Positions 12,402 to 23,818 of a stretch of 64,000 nt of DNA are shown here, one piece after another. The first letter of the stretch is position 1. Each line of letters starts with the position of its first letter. The notes under the pieces were generated by a model. It made no database searches and was not told the origin of the DNA. It saw only the letters and a list, made by a program, of their open reading frames with translations. Origin of the DNA: Hydractinia symbiolongicarpus (taxonomy: Eukaryota > Cnidaria > Hydrozoa > Anthoathecata > Hydractiniidae); the NCBI RefSeq assembly GCF_029227915.1, contig NC_079883.1, positions 14,446,001 through 14,510,000 on the forward strand, written 5' to 3'. The translations under genes and the position numbers were made by a program.

Positions 12402-13238
12402 TCAAACCGTCAAGGTTTCTTGTTTATTTTTAAGATCAAGTTTCGCTAGAGCAGTGAAACAATATGTGACAAAATGTGGTGTGTTATATGCAACAAAGCA
12501 CAAGAGCATAATTGCTATTGTTATAGTCATTTTACTTCTGTTGTCAGTATTTGAGTGACGGTTGGTTTCTATTTTCGCCGTACGTTTTCTAACATAAAAA
12601 AAATTAAGTGAATTTGTGATGTTCCAACTAGCAGCGACAACCAAGTCTCAGCAGCGATCATGAAAACTCATCAATCGAGCTTGTGTTTTCAATCTCTTGA
12701 ACTTTCGGCATTGTTAGAAGCTTTTTATCATCGTTATCATGATAAAGACGATATTTATCGCGATAAAGACATGAACTACTAGCCAGATTACAACTATGAG
12801 TGGAATAAAAAGCTTTAGAAAAGGTGTACCGTACTTCCGATGGATTTGCGGATAAGCGATCAAGACACATCTATCAAAGGATTGAATCGCTGTTATTCCC
12901 CACGATATTGAATATGTCATCATAACAATAAAATTAAGAAACGGAAGCACACGATTGCTTCAGTAAATCCAACATGGAACATTAAACCTGCAGGCAGAGA
13001 TAAACAATCCAACACAAAGATCGGGTATGGATAATATCCAAAAGTAAATGTCTACTGTTGAGCGTTTAAGCTTTCTTAACGCGTGATTTATGGCCGAGTT
13101 GATGAAAATTATTAGAACCATTAAAACAGAATAAAATGCGATTAAAATAGGGTTGTTTTTACTTCTGCTACTGCCGCCCGTTTTGACACAAACGTACTCT
13201 GCTGATGTATTTGTTAAGATAAACATAAGATTCGTCAT
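12402..13238 (-). pseudogene. Class A (rhodopsin-like) GPCR pseudogene
   Basis: One continuous frame gives a rhodopsin-family receptor broken by three in-frame stops (12,960-12,962, 12,714-12,716 and 12,648-12,650) with no frameshift. TM1 is the hydrophobic run starting NPILIAFYSVL, with a conserved Asn in FINSAIN. TM2 contains FWILSIPDLCVGLF, with the family's Asp. TM3 ends SFDRCVLIAYP, a DRY-like motif. TM4 is LFIPLIVVIWLVVHVF. A later piece has TM6-like IAIMLLCFVAYNTPHF. No TM7 with NPxxY follows. The stops and the missing TM7 indicate recent decay, since the frame is otherwise intact. The ligand cannot be inferred. A genomic sequencing artefact is unlikely to explain three stops. Confidence 0.75.
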
Positions 13239-13600
13239 TATTGTTTGTAGCTCTTCGTCGCTTTAAAAACCTTTCTCCAAATTATCTTTCGGGATTTTCA
13301 CTGCAATTATCCATTATAATGTGCAAAAACGGAAAAATGGAAAATATTAGCTAGAACATTCTCAAACGGTCAGCTGGAAAATAATTTTGCGTATTTATTT
13401 CCTTTGTAACTTACTACAAATGGGTGTGTTTTGAATTACGTAACTCCAGACGTCAAAAAATAAAATTCGCATAAAAGGATAAGTTAGCTCATTTTCAAAG
13501 ATTATAGACATTATATTTTCCGGTTTTCAGCGTAAAATTTGTTAATTATGAATTAACTTCATTATACGGACCCTACACCATTCTAACTATTGTGTTTCGA

Positions 13601-14790
13601 CTGTCGGACGTACGCAGTTCTTAACGTCAGTTCAAACTCATGAAAATGTTATAGCAGAATCACTTTCATGTTTTAACTTTTATTTCCTTGATAAAGTCAT
13701 TTTGCCACTGTTTCTAGTAAATTTAAATCTGATATTTGTCAAATATTCGCCTGCAAATAAAGTAAACGTACGTCCGACAGTAAATTCTTTCTTGAAAATA
13801 AGATTTCAGTGAGTAGAATTGTTTTCAAAACATGAGAAGTAGTCTAAGTATCAATGAATAACATAAATGATGTTTTTCATTCAAACTCGTCATAAAATTC
13901 ATCATAGATTCAGGATAAACGATGATATAATTAAAAAGCGTACAGTTTTTGATTCAACGTACTTTTTTCCCTGTTTTTTTAAGAAGATTCGTTAAAACAA
14001 CACAACTAACAACCAGATAACATCCTTGTACCTACGTTAACAATATCTGAAGTCATTGCAGTGCTAATTTTTTCTTTTTTGTTCGTTAAATTTTTATTAA
14101 TACTTGTCGGACGTACGTTGTAGAAACATGGTTATATATTTTTTAATCCAAAAAGAAAAGAAGAATTTTGCTTTCTTTTATGTAAATCCAAGTCTAGCGC
14201 ACGGAAAGTATCTTTTATTTTTCTATGGTGTGAACTTTTAGGAGATTTCTTGAGTTGTTCAGAAAACTGTTGGACGTACGCATCCGTTTTATAATCAATA
14301 TAAGAAGAATGAGGGTCAAAAATCTATTTAATTTGAATTCAATCGAAAAGTTTACCTTTAGCCTAAACCTTAAACGGCAAAAATCCTTTTAAAATTGAAG
14401 TGAATATATCGACATCAAAAGCGTACGACCGACAGCGTACGTCCGACAGCATAACTCTTACTAAACTTTCAAGAATACTGTAGTCAAAAATATTACTGAA
14501 AGTTCTAATTATGGTACATTCTGTTAGCTGACATGAAATCATAAATTAATTTAATTTTCAACACTGAAATCGATACATTCGATAAAAAATTTAAAGTATT
14601 TCTATAGATTTTTGTCTTCAGTTTTATCGTGTACGTCCGACAGTGCACATCATTTGCCATTTTCTCAAACCGAGCAATATAGTTCAATTTAGTTCGCTTC
14701 ATTATTGAAAGAATAAAAAAGATTTTTGGGATCAATTTCTTTTTGTTCAAAAGTTATTACCATCCAAAGTATCGATCGTACGTCCGACAG
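13601..14790. repeat. Cluster of eight copies of the 14-bp motif CGTACGTCCGACAG
   Basis: Plus-strand copies lie at 13,767-13,780, 14,422-14,435 (one mismatch), 14,436-14,449, 14,630-14,643 (one mismatch) and 14,777-14,790. Minus-strand copies lie at 13,601-13,614, 14,104-14,117 (one mismatch) and 14,267-14,280 (one mismatch). Spacing is mostly about 150-195 bp, with one gap of about 340 bp. The DNA between copies is AT-rich and not obviously repeated. No gene overlaps. This looks like a cluster of protein-binding sites, such as subterminal transposase sites of a DNA transposon, or a regulatory array. Confidence 0.9.
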
Positions 14791-15489
14791 TTTTTTCTAA
14801 TTCAAAACACATGCAAAGGTTTATGTCACAAGGGTAAATCTGCTATAATAATTTATGGTCATCGGGCATTTTAAGTCCCCTTATTTATCTTACTTTCCTA
14901 TTGTTCTAAACATTAGACCTATTGAATTTAGCCTGAAATACCAGCCTGATATTCTTATGAAGCATATCCTTATAAACGAAACAGCGTTTAATAAACAAGG
15001 GTAAGCACGACCTCACAAAACAATATTAACACAAGAAATTTTACAGCTATTTAACGAAGTTGTCAAATAGCATCAGCAGGTCAAGATTTCAACTTTGCAT
15101 GCGTATAGGCCAGGTAAGCAACCATTAAATAGTAAATGAAACTTCCTATGAACACTCTCTTTAGGTAGTTTGACTGTTTCAATACACCAACCGGAGTAAA
15201 AATATACGTCCTCTTCAGATAAAACACAAACGGTAACATTCAATTATTTTACAATGCAATGTATATAATGGCTAATTATTAACCGGTCTAATATTTCTTT
15301 AGGTAACATTTTTCGGTAAGGCATCCAAAATTAATTAAAATCCCCTGTTTAAGAATTCTTAATAGTTCTCTTCACAGGAGTCATTAAATCGTTAAGTTTG
15401 CTGCGTCTACGCCTAATAAGTATAAACTTGTTGGGAAAAGAGGGTCAGGTGGTAACAGCCCTTAAGCAAAGTTCAAAGCATACCAGATC

Positions 15490-16125
15490 CTATTTTTATG
15501 TCTTTATCTTAATAATTTGTTTAAAGAGTACTAGTCACCTAGCACTCGCTTGTGGCGTTCGCTGTGGTCCTATTTCCGCAGAAATACATAGTCCAATTTA
15601 TCAAATTTTGTTAAATTATGTTAAAAGGCGCTACTAGACAAGCCTCAAAATTGTCAAGTTTTGCTTGACGATTTAGAGAAAGAATCCTTAACTCCAGAAA
15701 TACTTACCAAAGTAGTAACTAACTATACGAGTATACTAACAATTTATTACGTCTGAGATTATGCGTTTTGGGCTATGCAGCATTCTTGAGAATTGGGGAA
15801 TTAAAGAAACTAAAGCTAAAAGACATGGAGCAAGACGAGGGAGGTAAAAAATACTTAAAACCATGGCAGCCGCCAATAATGATATGTAAAACCAGCTGTT
15901 TCTTGTCTAATTTATTGGTCAAATAAGTGCATTGGTAAATCTTGAACAAGAATCATATCTGTTGTGCTGACCTTCAAAAACTTATCGTAGATTAAGAGAT
16001 ACATTCATGAATTATTCAAACCGATTAAAAAAAGAACAAACAAAAAAGTTTGGGGTTACACTCATTGAGATTGGACGGGGCAACATCATCCACAAATAAT
16101 AACATTTCTGATGGCTTTTCTTTTG
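15490..16125 (+). pseudogene. Degenerate tyrosine recombinase (phage-integrase fold)
   Basis: Pieces of a tyrosine recombinase appear in order over about 630 bp, with frameshifts and stops. LYLNNLFKEY (near 15,500) resembles the end of a SAM-like N-terminal domain. KESLTPEILTKVV (near 15,680) is the linker. LGYAAFLRIGELKKLKLKDM (near 15,775-15,830) carries the box I catalytic Arg. TYRRLRDTFMNYSNRL (near 15,985) precedes GLHSLRLDGATSSTNNNISD (near 16,050-16,108), which is box II with the HxxR pair. The final Tyr is not found. Such recombinases occur in DIRS-like, Crypton and stand-alone elements of cnidarians. This copy cannot be active. Confidence 0.75.
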
Positions 16126-17920
16126 TGTTTATCCACTAAATTTTATTTCGCCAATTTTGCCAAACTTTAATTTTCACCAACAAAAATTTCAAGATCAAAA
16201 CAAAACTATATCAAATGTCCCGTTAGTTGTAAGATACCAGAATAGCGCAATTATATTGGCTACATGAATAAACATTACTGGAGGCAAGAGATCAAAGTAT
16301 TCTACAATGGCGTCAAGATGGCCAGATAAAGTTTAAATACAGTGGAAACCACACGGTCGAAGTCTGTTTAACACCCTTGTAATATTTACCGCCGTGAAAA
16401 TATGTTTTTAGAATTTACCATTATTTCTATTATATACATACATATATAACGGATTTTTGTTGTGTTTATACGGCGCTGTACGGACAGAAACGATTATATT
16501 TATATCAAAAGAATAATTTTAGTTTAAAAATATAAAAATTGTAAGCGACTAACATACGCTCGCAGAGTATAGAAGAAGCAGGAACAAGAAAAAATAGAGA
16601 GAAAAAGTGAGCTCGGTAAGTTTTATATTCCTTAAAATTTAAAGTATATTTATTTTTTCTTCTGTTAGGATGTTCGTAAACGGTTTAATATTGCCAGTTG
16701 TAAAGAAGGAAATAGGTGTAGAGTGGGTGTGTTTCGCGCAGAGCCCTTTCTACTAAAAAATCCACAAGTTGGTCGTACTTACGGGGAAGTGTGCAGGCAA
16801 AATATCCATATTTCTATCGAGCACTGAGACATCAAAGCCAAAAGTGGAAAATAAAGATTGTGGGTGGGCGGGTAAAGCAAATCGCGGGCATTGACAACAT
16901 TCGTATGATGCGAGGTCCGAAACTGACTAATGGCGAAATGTTAACGGTATTAAACATGTTCCGCTCCTTTAAACTAGATTAAACTGTGCACAATCGTCAT
17001 TCTAAACAGCAAATTTTTTACCGCGTGCATTAACATGCTAAGAAAAGGATGCGGAAGTTATAAATATACCATCTTGGGTTGCTGCAATGGAACATTTCGT
17101 TTAATTAAAGAGCACACATTACACCTGCGTGCTTTCTTAGCACGATTTAATTAATCATTTTCCTTTCGAAACTGAACATGGATTCAAAACTTTTCTTGCA
17201 GACAGAAATGAAAAAAAATTAAAAACATTAAAAGAATAATTAGCCAATCAAATGTAAGCATTTTTTTCGTTCTGTTTTGCTTTAGAGTGAACATCAGTCG
17301 CCAAAATCACCAGTGTTTAATTTGTATCTTAGTCACGTTTTGTTTTGATTGAATTATCGAAAACATGCCTTCATGAGTGATTGTCAATATACGTTTTTCA
17401 AGCTTTTTAATCTTTTTAATTTGAAATTTTTTGGCCTACTATTCCCAGCCAATTTGTGTAAAATCAGTATATAGATATATTAGGTACAACACCTTATCAT
17501 AACTAAAACTTATTATTTTTTGGATAGTTACCGCAAATTTGTTTACCATTTTTTGTACAAGAAATTCGTTTTTGCAGTTGGAAGAGGTACAGGCATGTTA
17601 GCACTGTCGAATAGCTACGTAAGACAGGTACAAGACAGGGCGAAGCTTATCATTTTTTTGGCATACATTTGACAGTTGGAGGTTGGACTTCATTAAAATA
17701 AAATTTGAAAAGGATAGTACTGCCGACGATAAACATCTTGTATGTAAACATAAAAAAAACACAACACACAAAATGTGTTTCTTGTCTTTAAACATAAGGT
17801 TTTACAAGCTGTTTTTTTTGAACAACAATAACTAAAAAGATATCTAGGTGAATGTGAGTGTTGAATCTTTAAAATATGTTTTTTTGATAACTCATCTGAG
17901 ACTTCCGAACAACTTTATCC
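16126..17920. other. Intergenic DNA, no supported gene
   Basis: A 64-codon open frame at 16,791-16,982 and a nearby donor/acceptor-like pair (16,616 and about 16,670) hint at transcription, but the peptide matches no family I know. Confidence 0.4.
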
Positions 17921-17989
17921 CCAAGGCTTTTTCTCTCTTTCTGACAATCTCGGACGGCGAGATTGTAAAAAAGAGAAAAAAAGCCTTGG
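17921..17989. repeat. Long hairpin, 32-bp arms with 5-nt loop
   Basis: Arms at 17,921-17,952 (starting CCAAGGCTTTTT) and 17,958-17,989 (ending AAAGCCTTGG) pair with three mismatches around GACGG. The strong fold and short loop resemble a miRNA precursor or a minimal fold-back element. Confidence 0.85.
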
Positions 17990-18126
17990 AGACAAGATTG
18001 ACTATAGCAGTCTTTAGTATATATTTTTTTATTATATAGTAAGATGTTATCACAAATTACTTAGACAGGAACTGAAAAAAACAATTCTTTACTACTATAC
18101 CGCCATACTGCTTCCACACATCTCGT

Positions 18127-18186
18127 CCCCAGAGCTCTTTGAAATTAAAACCTCAGTTTATCTTAAAGAGCTCTGGGGTCGAGAAT
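18127..18186. repeat. Hairpin repeat with CCCCAGAGCTCTTT arms, copy 2
   Basis: Arms at 18,127-18,140 and 18,165-18,178 are identical to those of copy 1 at 7,207, with a longer 24-nt loop and the same TCGAGAAT 3' flank. Confidence 0.85.
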
Positions 18187-19428
18187 AGTCCCACGACGTT
18201 GTACGTCCAAGTCAACTTCAACTGACCAAGATCATTTGGAACTTTTTTGTGTGTGATTTTATTAATCTCAAGTGTTTTTTCTTTTCTTTTATTTCTCAGT
18301 TTTGAAATTACTCGTCTGTTTAACATAAAATTTCACCTTTAATTCTTTAATAATTATGTTTTGCGATTTCAAGAACGAGAATATATTGGCTTACATTCGT
18401 TGCTGTCGTAAGTCACATGATCGACTATGCAATATTTCCTTTTTAAGATAAAGAACAAATATGGGATACAGAAGTTTGCTTATTCTGTTTTCGTTAAGAA
18501 TTTCATAAAATTTTTTAGATCTTTTATGTTTTTTTGCTCTTAATTGATTTTAAAAAAGAAATAATGTGTAAAAAACCTTTCGTGAAAAACTTTATTAAAA
18601 ATAACAGTACAAGTCCATTTTTTCGAAATTGGACCTTTTGCAACATTTTAAAGCCTCTTTTTAATAAAAAATTTAGGCTTATCTCAAGTTTTTTTAATAC
18701 ACTGATTGATAATATTGATAATAAGAACAAAAGTCAGCCAACTTAGCAACAAAAGGCACAGAGACCAGGTTTTCTGTATATTCCTCCGGCACACTTCAAA
18801 GGAGAAATTTAAAAAACCTTAAAAGGACACATCTTCATCAATTGTTACTATTATCCGCCATGTTTACCAGTCACCAAAAAAATGTTGGACATTCAAGAAA
18901 TGGAAAATGAAACATGTAACCCTTCGTTATCGACGAAAAATTTTGACAAATTCAAACTTTACAAATAGATTTTGGCAGGATGGACAAAAGTAATTAAGCC
19001 CTTAAGTATCTGGAATTCTTTTTGTACATTTTGATCGATAATAATAATAAGGTTTCAAACATTTTAAAAATTTTCTGGTGTCCTGACTATAACGTTTTCT
19101 TCACCATTTTTTAAAATGGAAACTAAGTCTTATTTGTTGACCTGAACTTTGTATCGGCTCTCTAAGTGACAAAATTTTGAGGAGGTGACAATCTTATCAT
19201 ATATGATTGTCGCCTAAACATCTATTCATTTATTTTAACTGGTTACAGTGTATTAGGTATCTGCGAACTTAGAGTCAAAGCACCAACGATAAATACCTAA
19301 AGGGTCGAAGTTGGTTAAACTTTAAACTCGATAGATGTGGAATACATGAGAATGTAGGCTAAAAATGTTTCAGTTTATTTTTATTATATTATATAATTTT
19401 TTGTGATTTTCATTTGTTTATTTTGTAG
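18187..19428. other. Upstream region of the large receptor gene
   Basis: No coding exon is seen. The stretch ends in a pyrimidine-rich tract and the 3' splice site TTTTGTAG at 19,421-19,428. Confidence 0.5.
19421..19428 (+). promoter_or_regulatory. 3' splice acceptor 12 nt before the receptor ATG
   Basis: TTTGTTTATTTTGTAG followed by the exon start CCAACCGG. A 5' UTR exon, or a trans-spliced leader, must be joined here. No upstream exon can be identified. Confidence 0.6.
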
Positions 19429-19440
19429 CCAACCGGAATT

Positions 19441-22400
19441 ATGGTTTATGCAACATTAACTATCCTGTTATTGGAGCTACTAAAATATCACGAGGCAGGG
19501 GAATTTCCAGCAAAGGAGTTTTTTGGTTCAGAAAGTGGAGACGTACAGTATCATTTATGTTCTAATTTAAAGAGATCCAAAATGTGTTGTAGTTGCTCAG
19601 TCAACTGCATGAGATTTAAAACATGCTGCATCGACAGATTGTGGGACGGTGCCAGACACGATCGTCTACAACCGTACCTCCAACATTTTTTAAACGAATC
19701 TGAAAAGTTCAAGAATTTATCTTGCGAACCCATTTTAACAGTAAGTCAAAAACATACTGCACAATCGTATTTCATGGTGAGATCTTGTTTGCAGAATGCT
19801 AAAAAGTTGGATGTCGAACGCTGCCTGCATTCAAGTTTTGATATCGACAATGATATACCAGCACTTGGTAACGATACATACTTGTATAAGAACTCCTACT
19901 GTGCTAAATGTAATTTTGTTTTTGCCTACAACTTTATTGATATACAGGCGAAATGTGAAAACGCGTCAGAGCTGCTACTCAAGACAAATATTACCAGAAA
20001 AGACTTAAATAACTTAAGTGGATGTGAGTTTTCCGTAGATATTGGTAGCAATCATCGAAAGTACTTTCAAGAGTGCAAAAGAAAAGAAATGGTTTGTCCG
20101 CACACAGATCGGTTTTATAGAATGTGCAATACATATGGCGAGGCTATGGGTAAATACAAAAACTACCACTGCGCAATGTGCGCACACAATCAGATTACAA
20201 GACGTTTTAATACTGCCAACAGAACCGTCATTGAATCGCACTATTTGCTTAATAGAAGCGTTAAACTTGCAAATTTTACCAAAAGAGACCTACAACGCCC
20301 TTACCTTGCAACTCCTATTTTTAATCTCACTTGTGAGACCGAACGATGCAGGGATCAACACTGTTTTCTACTGAAAGGGGCAGAATTGTCACGATATCTA
20401 AACACTTTCTTAATCGGTCTATCTAAGAATAATGGAGTTGAAATAAAACATTTTAAACATAAGTTTCCCATTAGGCAATTCCTGAACATTCCGAAAGATT
20501 ATGTTTTTGATTTCGACAGAGGATTAGAACAATATCTGTGCAATGCTGTCAGAGAAAAATGCTGCAACTGCAACGACAAGTGCATGGAAGAGAAAAATTG
20601 CTGCATTGATAAATTTTGGAACGAAACAGTTCCTGAAAGTTTAGATTCTTACTTAAATCAATTCATTCAAAAATGGCATGAGCAGAAATTATTTTCTTGC
20701 CAGCCGGTGTTTCGCATGCCGTCATTGCTAAATCGTAGTGAAGGCCTAATGGTAAAATCCTGTTTGTCAAATACAGATTCCAATGACGTGAAAAGATGTT
20801 TGCAGAATGACAATGACACATTTTCTGATATATACTCTACTATGCCAGTTAATGGTTCTGATGGACACATATATAAGAATTCCTTTTGTGCCAAATGCAA
20901 TTTCGTCACCAAATATACGCCAATCAACGTATCAGCAATATGCAATCAGAGTCAAGAAACATCTGTTGATTCTAAAAACAGTTTGCATAATTGTTTGGTT
21001 TCGATAACTCAGGCAGCAAACAAAAGCAGAGTATGCAAATATGAAAAACTATTAAGGAAAGATTGTTCAAGATCTGGTAACTACTTTGAGTTATGTAATG
21101 CATATAAAGGTGGAGTTGGTGATTTTCGTAATTATCATTGTTGGCTTTGTAATCAAACGAATTATACATCCCCAGTTCCTCCTGTTCGTTACTGTGATAC
21201 CATAATCCCAATTCTTGAACGGTCAGTACCATCCATCCTGATAACATTTACAAGAGTTGAAGAAGTGAAAACAAAAAATTTGTGTGAATTAGGAAAAATG
21301 TATGATTCAAAAACAATGAAGTGTGAGAAAGTTATTTGTCCGCCAGGTTCTTTTCTTAATGGAGACCTTTGCGTCGTGCAACGTTTGTTGTATGGAAATA
21401 GGTACAGCTTGAACACATTGAAGCCATCATTTATCGAATGCTTTTGTTCAAAAAATTTAACTTTGTATATCACGTTAAAGAGCAATTTTAACGAAAGCAT
21501 CGTAGAGATTTTGCAACCATTTGAACCATATCTGCCTGAGGGATCTACAGCCCGCCTTATTACTAACAAAACTGTTAACAGTCGTGTTGTATATGCATTG
21601 ACAAATGTAAATAAAAACATATCTAACTTGGTTGATAATAACATGAGCAGTTCCAATGTATGGCAAAATATTGAAAACTTGGTTATAGCTGAAGGAGATA
21701 AATTGCGGTATACAGAGCACTACAAGTTAAATATGTCACATTACTTTCCACGTCATGGAATATGCGCGTTGCCGATTATATACAATGCGGATGAAAGTTT
21801 CTTCACCAGTTCATGCATTATAAAGAAAGGAGATAAAACTTTCTACATGAATAACATATCAACTTGGATATACATGGACAAAACAGAAACTAGAAGATTG
21901 TATAGCATATGTCTGAAGTTTCATTTACATTTAGGTTGTCCTCAACGGAAGATTAATGGCAATGTTTCTTTTAATAATAATGGAAATCTACTGCATATAA
22001 GATCAGGGGACATTGAAATTTATAAAGTGGACGAATATTTACCATTACCTGATGGGTATGGTGTTTGTATCAAAAGTTCATCTAGTCATAGCCTGAATAA
22101 CGATAACAACAGATTGAATACTGTTTATGATATTGCATACTATATTTCACTAACAGGGACGTGCCTGAGTATGGCCTGTTATATTTCGATAATGCTAAGT
22201 TTCTATATTTTTAAAGAAATTCGAACAGTCCCTGGATTGAACACGTTAGGAATGTGCTTATCTCTTTTTATCGCTGATGCTATGTTTCTACTTGCAACAC
22301 ATTCAAATCTGAACGGTAAACCTTGCAGAATAATTGCTGTTGCGTTGCATTGGTGTCTACTGAGCGCGTTTATGTGGAATCTGATTATTGCTTGGGATAT

Positions 22401-23043
22401 GATTTCAACATTTGGTTCCTTCAAAGTCGCTAGTCGAGACAATAACACAAAGAAATTCATTCGACGTTGTGGTTTTTCGCTGGTTCCATCAACTTTAATA
22501 GTTTCGCTGTCTTTGATATTGGAAGAAACATCAACAGTTGATATTGGTTATGGTGTGAACAGATGGTGTTGGATTACAGGTTTTTATGCACGACTTGTAT
22601 TTTACATCATTCCAGTGGCTGTTATATTTCTGATTACTCTGTCGACGTTGCTATGTACGATACGTAAGATTCACAGGGATTTTAAAGGCAACGAGGAGAT
22701 TCTGAAAACTGGAAGAAAAACGAAGAAGGAGACAATCAAAATCGCAGTCAAGCTTGGTATTATACTTGGTATTACCGAAGGATTAGGGTTCATTCAAATA
22801 GCTAAATCAAACCTCAGTTACAACGAAAAACTTTTTAATGCATACTCCGCTCTTCTTTACTCCACCTGCAGAAGTTTTCGAGGATTAATGCTATGTCTGG
22901 TGTATATTGTAGGCGCAAATGTCATAACATTATACAGAAAAAGAGTGCGGTGGTTGATTACAACGACAGATGCCAGTAAAACAGATGACCATAAATGGAC
23001 AAGCATGCCATTAAACAAACAAGTGACCACGACATCCTTTTGA
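19441..23043 (+). CDS. Methuselah/adhesion-like 7TM receptor with duplicated cysteine-rich ectodomain
   Basis: A 1,200-residue cell-surface receptor encoded without introns. A short hydrophobic N-terminus may act as a signal peptide. The ectodomain contains two homologous cysteine-rich blocks, residues about 37-245 and 363-570. Each has, in order, a CC-rich segment with CCID(R/K)(L/F)W, then YKNS(Y/F)CAKCNFV, then a block ending NYHC..C. Many N-glycosylation sites are present. Residues about 600-890 hold a further extracellular region with scattered cysteines. I see no clear GPS cleavage motif. Seven membrane segments follow at about 895-1,165. TM3 contains HWCLLSAFMWNLIIAWDM, typical of family B/Methuselah-like receptors. 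The C-terminus ends TTSF, a possible class I PDZ ligand. The ligand is unknown. Confidence is high for the 7TM class and moderate for the subfamily. Confidence 0.88.
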   Translation: MVYATLTILLLELLKYHEAGEFPAKEFFGSESGDVQYHLCSNLKRSKMCCSCSVNCMRFKTCCIDRLWDGARHDRLQPYLQHFLNESEKFKNLSCEPILTVSQKHTAQSYFMVRSCLQNAKKLDVERCLHSSFDIDNDIPALGNDTYLYKNSYCAKCNFVFAYNFIDIQAKCENASELLLKTNITRKDLNNLSGCEFSVDIGSNHRKYFQECKRKEMVCPHTDRFYRMCNTYGEAMGKYKNYHCAMCAHNQITRRFNTANRTVIESHYLLNRSVKLANFTKRDLQRPYLATPIFNLTCETERCRDQHCFLLKGAELSRYLNTFLIGLSKNNGVEIKHFKHKFPIRQFLNIPKDYVFDFDRGLEQYLCNAVREKCCNCNDKCMEEKNCCIDKFWNETVPESLDSYLNQFIQKWHEQKLFSCQPVFRMPSLLNRSEGLMVKSCLSNTDSNDVKRCLQNDNDTFSDIYSTMPVNGSDGHIYKNSFCAKCNFVTKYTPINVSAICNQSQETSVDSKNSLHNCLVSITQAANKSRVCKYEKLLRKDCSRSGNYFELCNAYKGGVGDFRNYHCWLCNQTNYTSPVPPVRYCDTIIPILERSVPSILITFTRVEEVKTKNLCELGKMYDSKTMKCEKVICPPGSFLNGDLCVVQRLLYGNRYSLNTLKPSFIECFCSKNLTLYITLKSNFNESIVEILQPFEPYLPEGSTARLITNKTVNSRVVYALTNVNKNISNLVDNNMSSSNVWQNIENLVIAEGDKLRYTEHYKLNMSHYFPRHGICALPIIYNADESFFTSSCIIKKGDKTFYMNNISTWIYMDKTETRRLYSICLKFHLHLGCPQRKINGNVSFNNNGNLLHIRSGDIEIYKVDEYLPLPDGYGVCIKSSSSHSLNNDNNRLNTVYDIAYYISLTGTCLSMACYISIMLSFYIFKEIRTVPGLNTLGMCLSLFIADAMFLLATHSNLNGKPCRIIAVALHWCLLSAFMWNLIIAWDMISTFGSFKVASRDNNTKKFIRRCGFSLVPSTLIVSLSLILEETSTVDIGYGVNRWCWITGFYARLVFYIIPVAVIFLITLSTLLCTIRKIHRDFKGNEEILKTGRKTKKETIKIAVKLGIILGITEGLGFIQIAKSNLSYNEKLFNAYSALLYSTCRSFRGLMLCLVYIVGANVITLYRKRVRWLITTTDASKTDDHKWTSMPLNKQVTTTSF

Positions 23044-23251
23044 ACTTCAAGGTTTGAAAAAAACTTTGCTGCAAACCACAGTGAGAACCGATATTTTTGT
23101 ATAAAAAACTTACTGTAAATGTTGTGTTTGTCGTTGAAAAATTGGTATGATTAGGGAAGCAAGTCTTTTTATGATTTAACTACTATAGGTACACAGAAAG
23201 AAACAAATCTTATCTAAGAACAATCGCTAGAGTAAATTTAAATTTGGCAAG

Positions 23252-23314
23252 AATAAAATTTCAAGTTGTAAACTTGACTCACGTGTAGTGCATTTCGGTA
23301 GGATTGTCAATAAA
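23252..23314 (+). promoter_or_regulatory. Poly(A) signals of the receptor gene
   Basis: AATAAA occurs at 23,252-23,257 and again at 23,309-23,314, about 210 and 265 nt after the stop codon. Confidence 0.6.
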
Positions 23315-23818
23315 ACCTATCGAAAAGCATAATTTTATTAGGTAAAAAAGTTGCCATATTTGATTTGTAAATATGTGAATAAATAATATATAAAAAATAT
23401 AAAACAATATATAGAAATTAATATATAAAAATATATGATTATATTAAATATTAAATACTTTTTTTAACATAATTTTATTGAAGTTGTTACACGGCATGTG
23501 TTTGAGAGAAAAGAAAATGTTAAATACTGTGAAATGTTTTTTTTGTTTTTTTGGTCAAAAGTAAAAAATGTGTAGCAGTGTGTTATCTATTTTCTAACAG
23601 GTTTACTTCAGTTCATACTCACTATCTGTAGCCACATAAATGACGACATAACATTCTCCAACTTTTAACTTCGTTAATAACTTTAATTACTATCTCGCCT
23701 GGGAGGATAGTATTGGCTTCCAACTCTTAACTAACTATGTCCCAAATGGTCAATTGCAACGTCATCAAGAAGCTTTTTTAACGCATTTTTTCTTTTTGTA
23801 AAAAAACTGCCTTCAGGT
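23315..23818. other. AT-rich intergenic DNA
   Basis: TATA-rich low-complexity sequence around 23,370-23,460. No gene is seen. Confidence 0.6.

Noticed and set aside
16791-16982. 64-codon frame with a protein-like composition
   Set aside because: No recognisable family, an upstream frame closed by stops, and no clear splice partners.
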